Part shown: piece after piece, positions 10,707 through 21,400 of the stretch
Numbering within the stretch: the first letter of the stretch is position 1
How the letters are laid out: every line of letters starts with the position of its first letter
NCBI GenBank assembly: GCA_022414725.1
Contig: CM039463.1
Location: forward strand, 72,147,574-72,211,573
Length of the DNA: 64,000 nucleotides
DNA from: Microglena sp. YARC
Taxonomy: Eukaryota > Chlorophyta > Chlorophyceae > Chlamydomonadales > Chlamydomonadaceae
Direction of reading: 5' to 3'
Made by a program: the position numbers and the translations under genes
Notes under the pieces: generated by a model
The model's input: the letters and a program-made list of their open reading frames with translations, nothing else
The model's database searches: none
Told to the model about the DNA's origin: nothing

Positions 10707-12690
10707 TTAGTCAAGCTTGAGTTTTCCAGTGCAGCCAATCTGGTGTCTGAATGCACAGAACTTGGATCTGGGCAGGGCTTTGGTGAGCATGTCAGCCATG
10801 TTGGCAGCAGCGGGGATCCAGTTGAGCTTGATGCCCTCTTTCTTGGATTGCTCTTTGAAGAAGTGGAATCTGGTTTCCATATGCTTGAGCCTGGAAGAGA
10901 GCTTCTCTTGGTTCCATGCACTGATTGCAGCCTGATCGTCACCATTAATGGTGAGTGCAGGGGGCATGGTACCTATGGCAGAGAACTGCAGTTTCCTCAA
11001 CCACATTCCTTCTTGGGCTGCAGTGGTAGCTGCCATGAACTCAGCTTCTTTGGTGGACAGGGCAGTGGCAGACGCTTGGATTTTGGATGCCCATGAGATG
11101 GCTCCCCCCTGGTTGAGGAAGACATAGCCTGTTGTGGATTTCCTTGTGATAGGACAGGCAGCATGGTCAGAGTCACAGTAGCCAGTGAGGAGTTTCTTGG
11201 AGTGGGTGTAGGTGATCCCATGGTCAGGGGTGTTGGAGAGAAACTTGAGAATACCAGTTGCAGCTTCCATGTGGTCATGGAGGGGGTGGGCACTGTGCCT
11301 GGCCAATCTGTTAACAGCTTGGGCAATATCAGGCCTGGTGTTGACTGCCAGGTAGTTGAGGGATCCTACAATCTGGGCAAGTGGGAGACCAGTGTCTGGG
11401 GTGTCTTTGTCAGGATAAGGGAGGGGAGCATCAGGCTGCAGTGGGATGGGGAACCTGGTGCTGTTGGGCTCAGGGAGCATGCTGTGTGCTCTGAGCAGGT
11501 CTTGAGTGAACCTGGATTGACAGATGTGGAGTGTTCCAGCAGTTGCATCTCTGGTGATCTCATAGCCTACAAAGACAGATGGTTCTCCAAGATCTCTGGT
11601 CTTGTAGAGCTTCATAATTTTCTCCTTGTACTGCTGCAGGATGGTCATGTCAAAAGACAGTAGGAGGAAATCATCGACCCAGAGGAGGACCCAGATGAGG
11701 GGTCTTGTAGTTGGTCCAGGGAGCAGGAAGTGGCCCTGGTCAACATCAACTTCTCTGAAGCCAATGGCTGTCATATCTTCCTTGACTTTTAGATACCACT
11801 GCCTTGATGCTTGCTTCAGACCATAGAGGCATTTCCACATGCGGCAAACCCTGTGATCTTTCTCAAACCCTGGGGGTTGAGAACAGTACAGTTCCTCTTC
11901 CACTACTCCATTGAGGAATGCTGTGGAGACATCAAGCTGGGCAAGGTGTGCTGAGGGGTCTGCAGCCATGGACAGGATGTACCTGATGGTAGCATGTTTG
12001 GCCACTGGTGCAAAGACTTCATCATAGTCCATGCCAGTACGTTGGGCATATCCTTTTGCTACTAAACGAGCTTTGTATCTGACTAGCTGTCCATCCACTG
12101 ATTGCTTGATATCAAAGACCCATTTAATACCAATGGCTTTGGCTCCTTGTGGGAGTTCTGCTAATGTACAGGTGTTCATTTCTTCTAGTGCTGCTAGTTC
12201 TTCATTCATGGCAGACCTCCATTATTTGGCTTGAGGGGAAGCTAGAGCTTCTCTTTCATTTTTGGGTATGATTATCTGGTCTGCAGCTAGGAATGCTAGG
12301 TGATTGGGTGCATGCCTTTCTCTGCCACTACGGCGAGGTTGTGTTAAAGCAGCTTCTGGTGGAGGGGTGGTTGCTTGTTGTGCTTGTGCAGGAGAGGTGA
12401 GTGCATGTTCTGGTGCATTGTCTTGTGATGACATGAGGTTGGGGAGCTCATGTGTCTGAGACTGTGTGGGGTTGTGTTCATTTCCTTGCTCAACAGTGTT
12501 GTTGGGTTGATGTGCACTCTGTTGTGGGGCAATGGTCTCCTGCTGGTGCATAGAACTGGGCAGGTAGCTATCATCTATATCTTCTGGTGATCCCCATGCT
12601 CCCATGTTGGCTTTGTTTCTTTCCCGTAAGGCTTCAATGGCTTTGTTTTCTGAGGGAGAGTGGGATGGAGTGGGAATGTCTTCATCAGGT
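10707..12690 (-). pseudogene. copia linker, reverse transcriptase and RNase H frame with one internal stop
   Basis: The linker continues in the second phase from about 12690. It meets a TAA at 12224-12222 just before WRSAMNEELAAL, the conserved copia RT entry motif, and then stays open to 10707. RT motifs are ARLVAKGYAQ, QLDVSTAFLNG, CLYGLKQASRQWY and WVDD (the usual YVDD with Trp in place of Tyr). RNase H shows GYCDSDHA, STTGYVF, ALSTKEAEFMA and ADMLTKALP. All catalytic Asp/Glu positions are visible. Only the TAA and the upstream frameshift disable the polyprotein. Confidence 0.88.
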
Positions 12691-14542
12691 TCACCAGGGT
12701 GTCTTCTTCATACATGCCTAAAATCACAGCATCTGCACATGGGAATCCGTTCTTTCCTGCCAGGTTCTCAGACTCATTGAAGGTGATGTCTCTAGCATCG
12801 AAAATCTTATGGTTGGAGTCTACAACTCTGTAAGCTTTTCTGATATGTGAGTAACCAATGAGTCTAGTGATTTTGGCTGACGGTGAAAACTTCCATGTCC
12901 TGGATTTGGGTGGTATGTGGACGTAGGCTGTGCACCCAATGGTTCTGAGGTGATCAATCTTTGGCTTGACTCCATGGAACATCTCATAGGGAGTTTTGTC
13001 TGAGTCAGAAGTGGGGCTGAGGTTTCTTAGGATACTAGCATTTTTCACCATGTCCGCCCAGTATCTTTCAGGAAATTTGGATGAGAGGAGGAGTGCACAG
13101 GCCCTGTCATGGAGAGTGCGGTTCAGACGCTCTGCTGCTCCATTTGTGGCTGGATTGTTAGGGACTGTGAAGTTGAGGGTAATGCCTCTCTTTTTGCACC
13201 AGTTTTGGAATCGGGTGCAGATGTACTCTGATCCATTGTCACAGAAAATAGTGCCTATTTTGTTTTCTGTCAGGACTTCATACCGTTCCAGTTCATGCAT
13301 GGTTTCTATGGGCACTCTGTGTTTGTGTTTGTGGAAAGTGACTATAGAGTACTTTGAGTGGTCATCTAGAAAGCCTTGGAAGTATATGCTGCCGTTGAGA
13401 CTTGGCACTTTCATCTTTACACTCATGTCAATGTGGAGGATTGCCATTGGTCTTTTTGCACGTGTGGATGATGTGGGGTAGGGGTTCTTGTCCATTTTAG
13501 AGAGGACACATATTTCACACGTCTGCTTTCTCATTTTGTTGCAGGCTGCAGTGGTGACATCTGTGCCTGTGATCATGTGTTCAGAAATGAGTCTAACTAA
13601 ACTGCTGTAAGCAAGGTGACCATATCTGTTGTGAAGAAGTTCTGCTGTTTGGGGTGTGGTTCTGGAAATGGCGGCCATGGCTATGTTCAGACATATCCCA
13701 TGGATAAGGGTATTGTCAGGGACAAGGGTGGGAGTGAGGTAGAGATTCTTGTTCTTTGATCCAGTTATGATGACTTTGTTATTGATGGTCATGGTGCAGG
13801 CCTGGGAATCAAAATGAACTGACATAGAGGGATTAGCTTTGATGGCTGCAGCCATTGACATGAGGTTTGGAGTGTTAGGGTCATCATTGAGATGAACATT
13901 TCTGAGATTGTGGATCACTCCATTGTCTCCTCTGATCAGAGCCTTTCCAGATCTGGTAATATGAGTATATCCTGATGCAGTTTGAACTTTGATATGGGGG
14001 AATATGTCATGTATGTCATTCAACAGTGATTCGTCTCCTGTCATGTGGGAGGTAGCTCCTGTGTCCATGATCCAGTTTACTGCCATGCGATCTATGCGTG
14101 GGGAGGCATGGAGTGCATACGATGCAGGATTAGATGCAGTAGGGGTAGAAAGTGCTAGGCCGTCGTATACTAGGAGATTGGATGCGGCTGATTCTGCTTC
14201 GACAGGTGATTGCTGTCGAGGTATGGATTTGAGATCGTATTTGGATCTGAGTGCTTCTAGTAGTTCGTCTGGATCGTTGTGGTGCCTGTATTCCTTTCTG
14301 ATAGGTTCTGAAAGATGCGCAAGAATGTATTCAATCTGAAACTTAGGCAGGCTGTGAGATCCAGGGGAAAAGTAGCAGTGGGATACCTTGAGTTCAGCTT
14401 CCATAGATTCAAGCCAATCTTGAAAGAAGTGTTGGTGGAAGATGAAGGTCTGACGACGCTCCGTCTCGTTGGTTGTAGCATGCCTCATAGCGATGGCGAC
14501 GCAACAGTTGTAGGGATGGGGCGGTAGAGATTGCTGGTGCAA
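12575..14542 (-). pseudogene. copia gag-protease-integrase frame
   Basis: The frame is about 650 codons. A short gag-like N-terminus (roughly residues 1-140) includes a 'QDWLESMEAEL' segment, with no CCHC zinc knuckle visible before the protease. The protease active site is WIMDTGATSHMTG near residue 160. The integrase has an HHCC-type zinc site (LLHNRYGH with QTCEIC) followed by the catalytic D, D and E in LHIDMS, FCDNGSEY and NGAAERLNRT. The frame leaves the coding path near 12690-12700, where the downstream integrase-RT linker continues in another phase, which suggests a one-base deletion. The true initiator ATG is uncertain. Its loss of frame makes this copy probably non-autonomous. Confidence 0.85.
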
Positions 14543-14957
14543 CGGGACGTAGGGGCAGGAGGAGCAGTAGATAGTTGGAGGTGGAGGCCAACTGGGGAGA
14601 GGTCTGGAGAGATGATAGGTCAGGAGGTGGTAGAGAGCGGCTGAGGTTGCTTACACAACGGGACGTGGGAGATGGGAAGGGGGTGGTGGTGGCGCAGTGG
14701 TGGTGGCGCAGTGGTGGTGGAGATGGTTGTCAGTGGGGTGTGCTGGAAGACAGCTTGAGGCTCAATGGAGCAGAATCAATCCGAACGCGGATGATTGTTA
14801 CCGCACAAGAAAAGGTATCCCAATGGGGAGGTTCTTGTCGGGTGGAGAGCCTTACTCGATCCTTTCAATTGAGCGCTCCGCGCGACAACAATCAAAATGT
14901 CCTCTGCTCGGAATACCGTTAAAGCAAGGACAATCTAAAGCGAATGGGACCGTAACC

Positions 14958-15206
14958 TGTGAATTTCCGGAGTTATGTGCAGAGCACAGAGACGAGGGGA
15001 AGACGGTAAGGATAAGATCTTTACAAGTTAGATAAGCATTCGATCAATGCGCTAGGAGGAAGTACTGAGATGGCGCGGCACCTCAGGGTACCGGCATCAG
15101 AGTCCGTGCCATAGCTGCAGCTGGCATCGCAGTACAGTGCAGCAGGGAGATAGACCTGTGCACTCTAAGTCACTCTAGATGAGCCGGTGAAACCCGGTGA
15201 ATAACA
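14958..15206 (-). repeat. 5' LTR of the copia element
   Basis: 249 bp. It starts TGTTATTCACC in element orientation and is about 97-98% identical by eye to the LTR at 10117-10364. Confidence 0.92.
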
Positions 15207-15309
15207 GATGGAAATCCTGGCGCTTGAAAAATTGGAGGTGGAAGACAGTGAGCAGCCGAGAGTTGGCTGAAAAACATGCACCATTGTATCAACTAACAGC
15301 CCCTTTCAG

Positions 15310-15545
15310 TGATATACAATGGTCTAGTGGTAGACCAGGTCGCTTGAGGATGATGAGTCGGGGGTTTGACTCCCCCTTCGGTCGCTCTTGGCGTTGCAGG
15401 TCGTTGTCAGAGGTCCCTCCGGTCGTTGTCAATCGCGATAGTTTGTCCAGATGAGGTAGGAGACCGCTCCCCACCCGTGTACGACCCTGAACACCACGCC
15501 CAACCAGGCGTTATCATTACCAACTAACCCACTCCTGTAATATAG
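15310..15545 (+). mobile_element. SINE-like element with tRNA-derived head
   Basis: ATGGTCTAGTGGTAGACC (A-box/D-arm) and GGGGGTTTGACTCCCCC (B-box/T-arm) reproduce the two halves of a tRNA-Gly-like gene about 40 bp apart. The acceptor stem does not pair, so it is not a functional tRNA. It is followed by a non-tRNA body. The 3' end is not defined. Confidence 0.5.
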
Positions 15546-15913
15546 ACCAGCTGTTTAAGCTTAGGGAAGGCTCTACAAGGTGTTTTAAGAGAAGGAATTA
15601 CATGCCGTAAGCACTAGCAGACTTGAGTGGAGGAAAACGAGAATAGCCGACAAAGAAAGAGATTCGTCTAACATATACTTGCCCGTTCCCGGAAGTGTGA
15701 TAAATACCCTGATAAAAAACAGATGTGTTTTAGGGTTTAGGGTTTAGTTTACCCTTTGGAAGCAATCACTCAATTTTCAAATGCCTGTGAAAAACAGGGA
15801 AACACGCTCTACCCTGTCAAAATCTGACAACATGAAGTAGTAATTGAATTTGTTTGCACGCACCTATGACATAGCACCAAGACTATAACACAAACCAGTG
15901 AAAGTGTAGTATG
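15546..15913. other. Unassigned sequence
   Basis: No gene is recognised. It contains a short GTTTTAGGGTTTAGGGTTTA telomere-like motif at about 15727-15750. Confidence 0.4.
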
Positions 15914-16855
15914 CCAAACCAATGACCATACCCGAAACTAATATCATTAACATATGTTGACTGCCGCCAGGCTATTCCCTAGAACGTTGCTAAGCGGGAT
16001 TTCATACATAGACGTGCAAATCACTCTATGTACAGCAGCTTCTAGGCAGCTACCCTGGATCGGCTGAACGTGCCTGAGTGGCTTGAAGGCTGGCTTAGGG
16101 AGTTGCCTAGAAGCTGCTGCACACCATCCATAATGAATACAATGCAATCCCATTGGCAATTCCAATGCAATTTTGGCTGCAAGCAGTATTTTCTAGGTAG
16201 CTCCCTGGGTCAGCCACTGGGCCCCCAAATTGCAATAGCACTCGGTTCTATTACCGGTATATAGTGCCCCGTTTTACCAATGACCATACCAGAAACGAAT
16301 ATCATAAGCAGATGTTTGACTGCCTCTGGGCTATTCCCCAGATCGTTGTTAAGCAAGATTTCACACATGGGCATGCAAATCACTCATAAACTCAATGTAC
16401 AGCAGCTTCTAGGCTGAACATGCCTGAGTGGCTAGATGGCTGGCTTAGGGAGTTGCCTAGAAGCTGTTGCACACCGTCCATAACGAATCCAATGCAATTC
16501 CATTGCAGTTCCGGCTTCAAGCAGTAGCTTCTAGGCAGCTCCCTGGGTCAGCCACTGGGCCCCCAAAATAACAATAGGGCTCAGTTCTATTACCGGTATA
16601 TAGTGCCTCGTTTTACCAATGACCATACCAGAAACCAATATCATAAACATATGCTTGACTGCTTCCGGGGGATTCCCTTGAGTGGCGCTAAGCAAAAATT
16701 CACGCATTAGCATGCAAAACGCTATATGTGCAGCAGCTTCTAGGCAGCTACCCTAGCTCAGCTGAACATGCCTGAGTGGCTTGAAGGCTGGCTCAGGGAG
16801 TTGACTAGAAGTGCTGCACACCATTCATAATTAATCCAATGCAATTCCAATGGCA
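15914..16855. repeat. Three tandem ~350-bp units carrying GCAGCTTCTAGG palindromic elements
   Basis: Units start near 15914, 16277 and 16617 with an ACCAATGACCATACC block. Each contains an element with inverted ends, AGCAGCTTCTAGGCAGCT opposite GTTGCCTAGAAGCTGCT (clearest at 16029-16122). Related single copies occur near 52940-53010 and 59555-59705, which fits a MITE-like family. Confidence 0.7.
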
Positions 16856-17010
16856 ATCCAAACTGAAAGTCATGCTAGCAGTTAGGACGATGCTGGAAAC
16901 TGAAAGTCATTCTAGCAGTTAGGACAATGCTGGAAACTGAAAGTCATGCTAGCAGTTAGGACAATGCTGGAAACTGAAAGTCATGCTAGCTGTTAGGACA
17001 ATGCTGGAAA
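16856..17010. repeat. 37-bp tandem repeat, about four copies
   Basis: The unit is AACTGAAAGTCATGCTAGC then AGTTAGGACAATGCTGG with few substitutions. Confidence 0.85.
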
Positions 17011-17246
17011 CTTAACCACCATGCATTGCAACTTCTAGCCAGATCTTGTAACCAGGGGGAGCAGATAAGCTGCGAGCGTTGCGACAACTCCAAACTTGTT
17101 TTCTACTCCTGTCCTCCTGGTTATCGCTTTGTTTTAATTATATCTAACTATATACCAAGTCTTGGTGCAACTTGAGGAGGCATGGTGAGTCTCTATTCCG
17201 AAATTCTTCCAAAAAAGACTGAAAACCCAAGTAAACTCAGTATTCT

Positions 17247-17390
17247 GCCATGTGTGAAAACAAACGTGGAAATGTTGAAATGTGTGAAAACAAACATGGA
17301 AATGTTGAAATGTGTGAAAACAAACATGGAAACGTTGAAATGTGTGAAAACAAACATGGAAATGTTGAAATGTTGGAAAACAAACGAGGA
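17247..17390. repeat. 30-bp tandem repeat, four to five copies
   Basis: The unit is TGTGTGAAAACAAACATGG then AAATGTTGAAA. Its period is divisible by three, so several frames stay open. No gene is supported. Confidence 0.85.
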
Positions 17391-17639
17391 TTGCTACGCC
17401 TTGCCACGGGGCGTGTGTTTGAAGGAACCTTCCCGTTTGCTTGCACTGGGGAATGGTTACTATGGCTTTTGCAGACTGCTACTGCACCTGAGCTCGGACT
17501 ACCGCGCGACAGCACGTAGGATAGATCTCCGCCTCCTCTAAGGCGGCAGGTCAGACATCATGAACCTAGCTACAGGTTTGAACCCCCCAAATTGCCAGTC
17601 AAAGCTGGTACTACTGAACCATGCCTGAACTGGATGTAT

Positions 17640-17900
17640 GTGTGATATAAATAGTGCATCGTGTTTATTTAAAGCCACACGGAGCGCACTAGTACACATT
17701 CCATATGAGAGCAGAATGTAGATGAGAGCAGAATGTAGATGAGAGTAGATGAGAGCAGAATGTAGATGAGAGCTGAATGTAGGTGTGCACTGCCAGTGTG
17801 ATATAAATAGTTCAATGGCCACGGTTTGGTGTCAGAGAAATCAGGGTTTCAGTGTTTAGGGTTTGGTGGGTAATCATTTGGAAGAAGTCCCAAATGATTA
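17640..17900. repeat. Left flank repeat of the 47-bp satellite
   Basis: Blocks GTGATATAAATAGT, AGGGTTT and GTGGGTAATCATT followed by GTCCCAAATGAT recur in the same order at 28195-28310 on the other side of the satellite. Confidence 0.65.
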
Positions 17901-17914
17901 GGGCTGACAAGCTC

Positions 17915-18460
17915 CCTAGCGTACAGTATATATTATATCGTATATCGTACGATATATGAACTGACATCGTACAATATTTTCGTGTTTATCGTAGGATGTA
18001 TCGTGTTAATCGTAGAATTGATCATGCTAAGTGGCAAACTGTTATCTTACTTATATGAAGAAAAAAAACGTCCACAGATCAGCATCATACATTTCTTGGG
18101 TCGCGTGTTCCATGCCTACAGGCAGGCACAGCTTTCTGCTCACACCTATTTGCTCTTACAACTCGGAGGTCGGCGGTTTGATTCGCATCAAGAGTACCTC
18201 AGCCTGGGATTTCCATGCACTGGGTCTGGGACTCTGGGCCTGAGAATCCAGTATATCGCCCTACATCGTAAAATATCGAACAACATATTGTACGATAACA
18301 GAGCATGATATTATCGTACATTTCTGTCTTCTTCAGGATTGGTTCATTTGACTTGATTTTTTCTGTGTGGACATGTAAAATTAGTAAAATTATCGTACGA
18401 TACATCCCGGTACACTGTACGAGAATTGAAAATATCGTACGATATTGACACCCCTACAAG
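17915..18460. repeat. TATCGTACGATA-bounded element with an internal tRNA-like B-box
   Basis: Palindromic ATATCGTACGATAT motifs lie near both ends (about 17945 and 18430). The interior has GGTCGGCGGTTTGATTCGC (B-box-like) at about 18168-18187. Possibly a MITE or a SINE inserted in one. Confidence 0.4.
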
Positions 18461-18479
18461 GATTAATGAAGATAGTGGC

Positions 18480-21400
18480 CTACAGCAGCTACAGTGAGCC
18501 CCTGCCATGACTAATGATGGCACTGCCCCTGGCGCTACTCTGCTGATTTTCTGCCATATCTAATCAAAGTATTTTCCCTTGCAGGCACTAAGCTGAGTTC
18601 CCGCCATGACTAATGAGCTGAGTTCCCGCAATGACTAATGAAGGTACTGCCCCTGCCGCCACTCAGCTGAGTTTCTGCCATAACTCAACCAAGTATTCCC
18701 CCTTGCATGTACTCTGATAAGTTTCTGCCATGGATGATCAAAGTCTTTCCCCCTTGCAGCTACAGTGAGTTTCTGCCATGACTAGTCAAAGTATTCCCCC
18801 TTGCAGCTACAGTGAGTTTCTGCCATAACTAGTTAATAAGCTACAGTCTGCCATAACTAGTCAACCCCCTTGCAGCTACAGTGAGTTTCTGCCATAACTA
18901 GTCAAAGTAAACAGTGAGTTTCTGCCATAACTAGTCAAAGTATTCCCCCTTGCAGTACAGTGAAAAAGTATTCCCCCTTGCAGCTACAGTGAGTTTCTTA
19001 ACTAGTCGAAAGTATTCCCCCTTGCAGCTACAGTGAGTTTCTGCCATAACTAGTCAAAGTATTCCCCCTTGCAGCTACAGTGAGTTTCTGCCATAAACTA
19101 GTCAAAGTATTCCCCTTGCAGCTACAGTGAGTTTCTGCCATAACTAGTCAAAGTATTCCCCCTTGCAGCTACAGTGAGTTTCTGCCATAACTATATTCAA
19201 AGTATTCCCCCTTGCAGCTACAGTGAGTTTCTGCCATAACTAGTCAAAGTATTCCCCCTTGCAGCTACAGTGAGTTTCTGCCATAACTAGTCAAAGTATT
19301 CCCCTTGCAGCTACAGTGAGTTTTCTACCATAACTAGTCAAAGTATTCCCCCTTGCAGCTACAGTGAGTTTCTGCCATAACTAGTCAAAGTATTCCCCTT
19401 GCAGCTACAGTGAGTTTCTGCCATAACTAGTCAAAGTATTCCCCCTTGCAGCTACAGTGAGTTTCTGCCATAACTAGTCAAAGTATTCCCCTTGCAGCTA
19501 CAGTGAGTTTCTGCCATAACTAGTCGAAAGTATTCCCCCTTGCAGCTACAGTGAGTTTCTGCCATAACTAGTCAAAGTATTCCCCCTTGCAGCTACAGTG
19601 AGTTTCTGCCATAACTAGTCAAAGTATTCCCCCTTGCAGCTACAGTGAGTTTCTGCCATAACTAGTCAAAGTATTCCCCCTTGCAGCTACAGTGAGTTTC
19701 TGCCATAACTAGTCAAAGTATTCCCCCTTGCAGCTACAGTGAGTTTTCTGCCATAACTAGTCAAAGTATTCCCCCTTGCAGCTACAGTGAGTTTCTGCCA
19801 TAACTAGTCAAAGTATTCCCCCTTGCAGCTACAGTGAGTTTCTGCCATAACTAGTCAAAGTATTCCCCCTTGCAGCTACAGTGAGTTTCTGCCATAACTA
19901 GTCAAAGTATTCCCCCTTGCAGCTACAGTGAGTTTCTGCATAACTAGTCAAAGTATTCCCCCTTGCAGCTACAGTGAGTTTCTGCCATAACTAGTCAAAG
20001 TATTCCCCCTTGCAGCTACAGTGAGTTTCTGCCATAACTAGTCAAAGTATTCCCCCTTGCAGCTACAGTGAGTTTCTGCCATAACTAGTCAAAGTATTCC
20101 CCCTTGCAGCTACAGTGAGTTTCTGCCATAACTAGTCAAAGTATTCCCCCTTGCAGCTACAGTGAGTTTCTGCCATAACTAGTCAAAGTATTCCCCCTTG
20201 CAGCTACAGTGAGTTTCTGCCATAACTAGTCAAAGTATTCCCCCTTGCAGCTACAGTGAGTTTCTGCCATAACTAGTCAAAGTATTCCCCCTTGCAGCTA
20301 CAGTGAGTTTCTGCCATAACTAGTCAAAGTATTCCCCCTTGCAGCTACAGTGAGTTTCTGCCATAACTAGTCAAAGTATTCCCCCTTGCAGCTACAGTGA
20401 GTTTCTGCCATAACTAGTCAAAGTATTCCCCCTTGCAGCTACAGTGAGTTTCTGCCATAACTAGTCAAAGTATTTCCCCCTTGCAGCTACAGTGAGTTTC
20501 TGCCATAACTAGTCAAAGTATTCCCCCTTGCAGCTACAGTGAGTTTCTGCCATAACTAGTCAAAGTATTCCCCCTTGCAGCTACAGTGAGTTTCTGCCAT
20601 AACTAGTCAAAGTATTCCCCTTGCAGCTACAGTGAGTTTCTGCCATAACTAGTCAAAGTATTCCCCCTTGCAGCTACAGTGAGTTTCTGCCATAACTAGT
20701 CAAAGTATTCCCCTTTGCAGCTACAGTGAGTTTCTGCCATAACTAGTCAAAGTATTCCCCTTGCAGCTACAGTGAGTTTTCTGCCATAACTAGTCAAAGT
20801 ATTTCCCCTTGCAGCTACAGTGAGTTTCTGCCATAACTAGTCAAAGTATTCCCCCTTGCAGCTACAGTGAGTTTCTGCCATAACTAGTCAAAGTATTCCC
20901 CCTTGCAGCTACAGTGAGTTTCTGCCATAACTAGTCAAAGTATTCCCCCTTGCAGCTACAGTGAGTTTCTGCCATAACTAGTCAAAGTATTCCCCCTTGC
21001 AGCTACAGTGAGTTTCTGCCATAACTAGTCAAAGTATTTCCCCCTTGCAGCTACAGTGAGTTTCTGCCATAACTAGTCAAAGAGTATTACCCCGTTGCAA
21101 GCTACAGTGAGTTTCTGCCATAACTAGTCTAAGTGAGTTTCTATACTAGTCAAAGTATTCCCCCTTGCAGCTACAGTGAGTTTCTGCCATAACTAGTCAA
21201 AGTATAACTAGTATTCCCCCTTGCAGCTACAGTGAGTTTCTTGCCATAACTAGTCAAAGTATTCCCCCTTGCAGCTACAGTGAGTTTCTGCCATAACTAG
21301 TCAAAGTATTCCCCCTTGCAGCTACAGTGAGTTTCTGCCATAACTAGTCAAAGTTATTCCCCCTTGCAGCTACAGTGAGTTTCTGCCATAACTAGTCAAA

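Larger units (their letters stand above)
10117..15206 (-). mobile_element. Ty1/copia LTR retrotransposon, 5.09 kb, nearly intact
   Basis: Two LTRs (10117-10364 and 14958-15206) begin TG and end CA and are flanked by the 5-bp target duplication GATGG (10112-10116 and 15207-15211). The internal order is gag-like, protease, integrase, reverse transcriptase, RNase H on the minus strand, which is the copia order. A purine tract (AATTGGGGGGA) directly precedes the 3' LTR on the minus strand. No plant-type TGGTATCAG primer-binding site follows the 5' LTR, where the minus strand reads GGTTACGGTCCC. The LTRs differ at only about six positions including indels, so insertion is recent. The coding region carries one frameshift and one stop. 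Copia elements such as Osser are known from volvocine algae, and membership of that lineage is inference. Confidence 0.93.

Noticed and set aside
11163..11663. Plus-strand 166-codon frame
   Set aside because: Antisense shadow of the copia reverse transcriptase region.
15317..15385. tRNA-Gly gene
   Set aside because: D- and T-arms are visible but there is no acceptor stem; treated as a SINE head.
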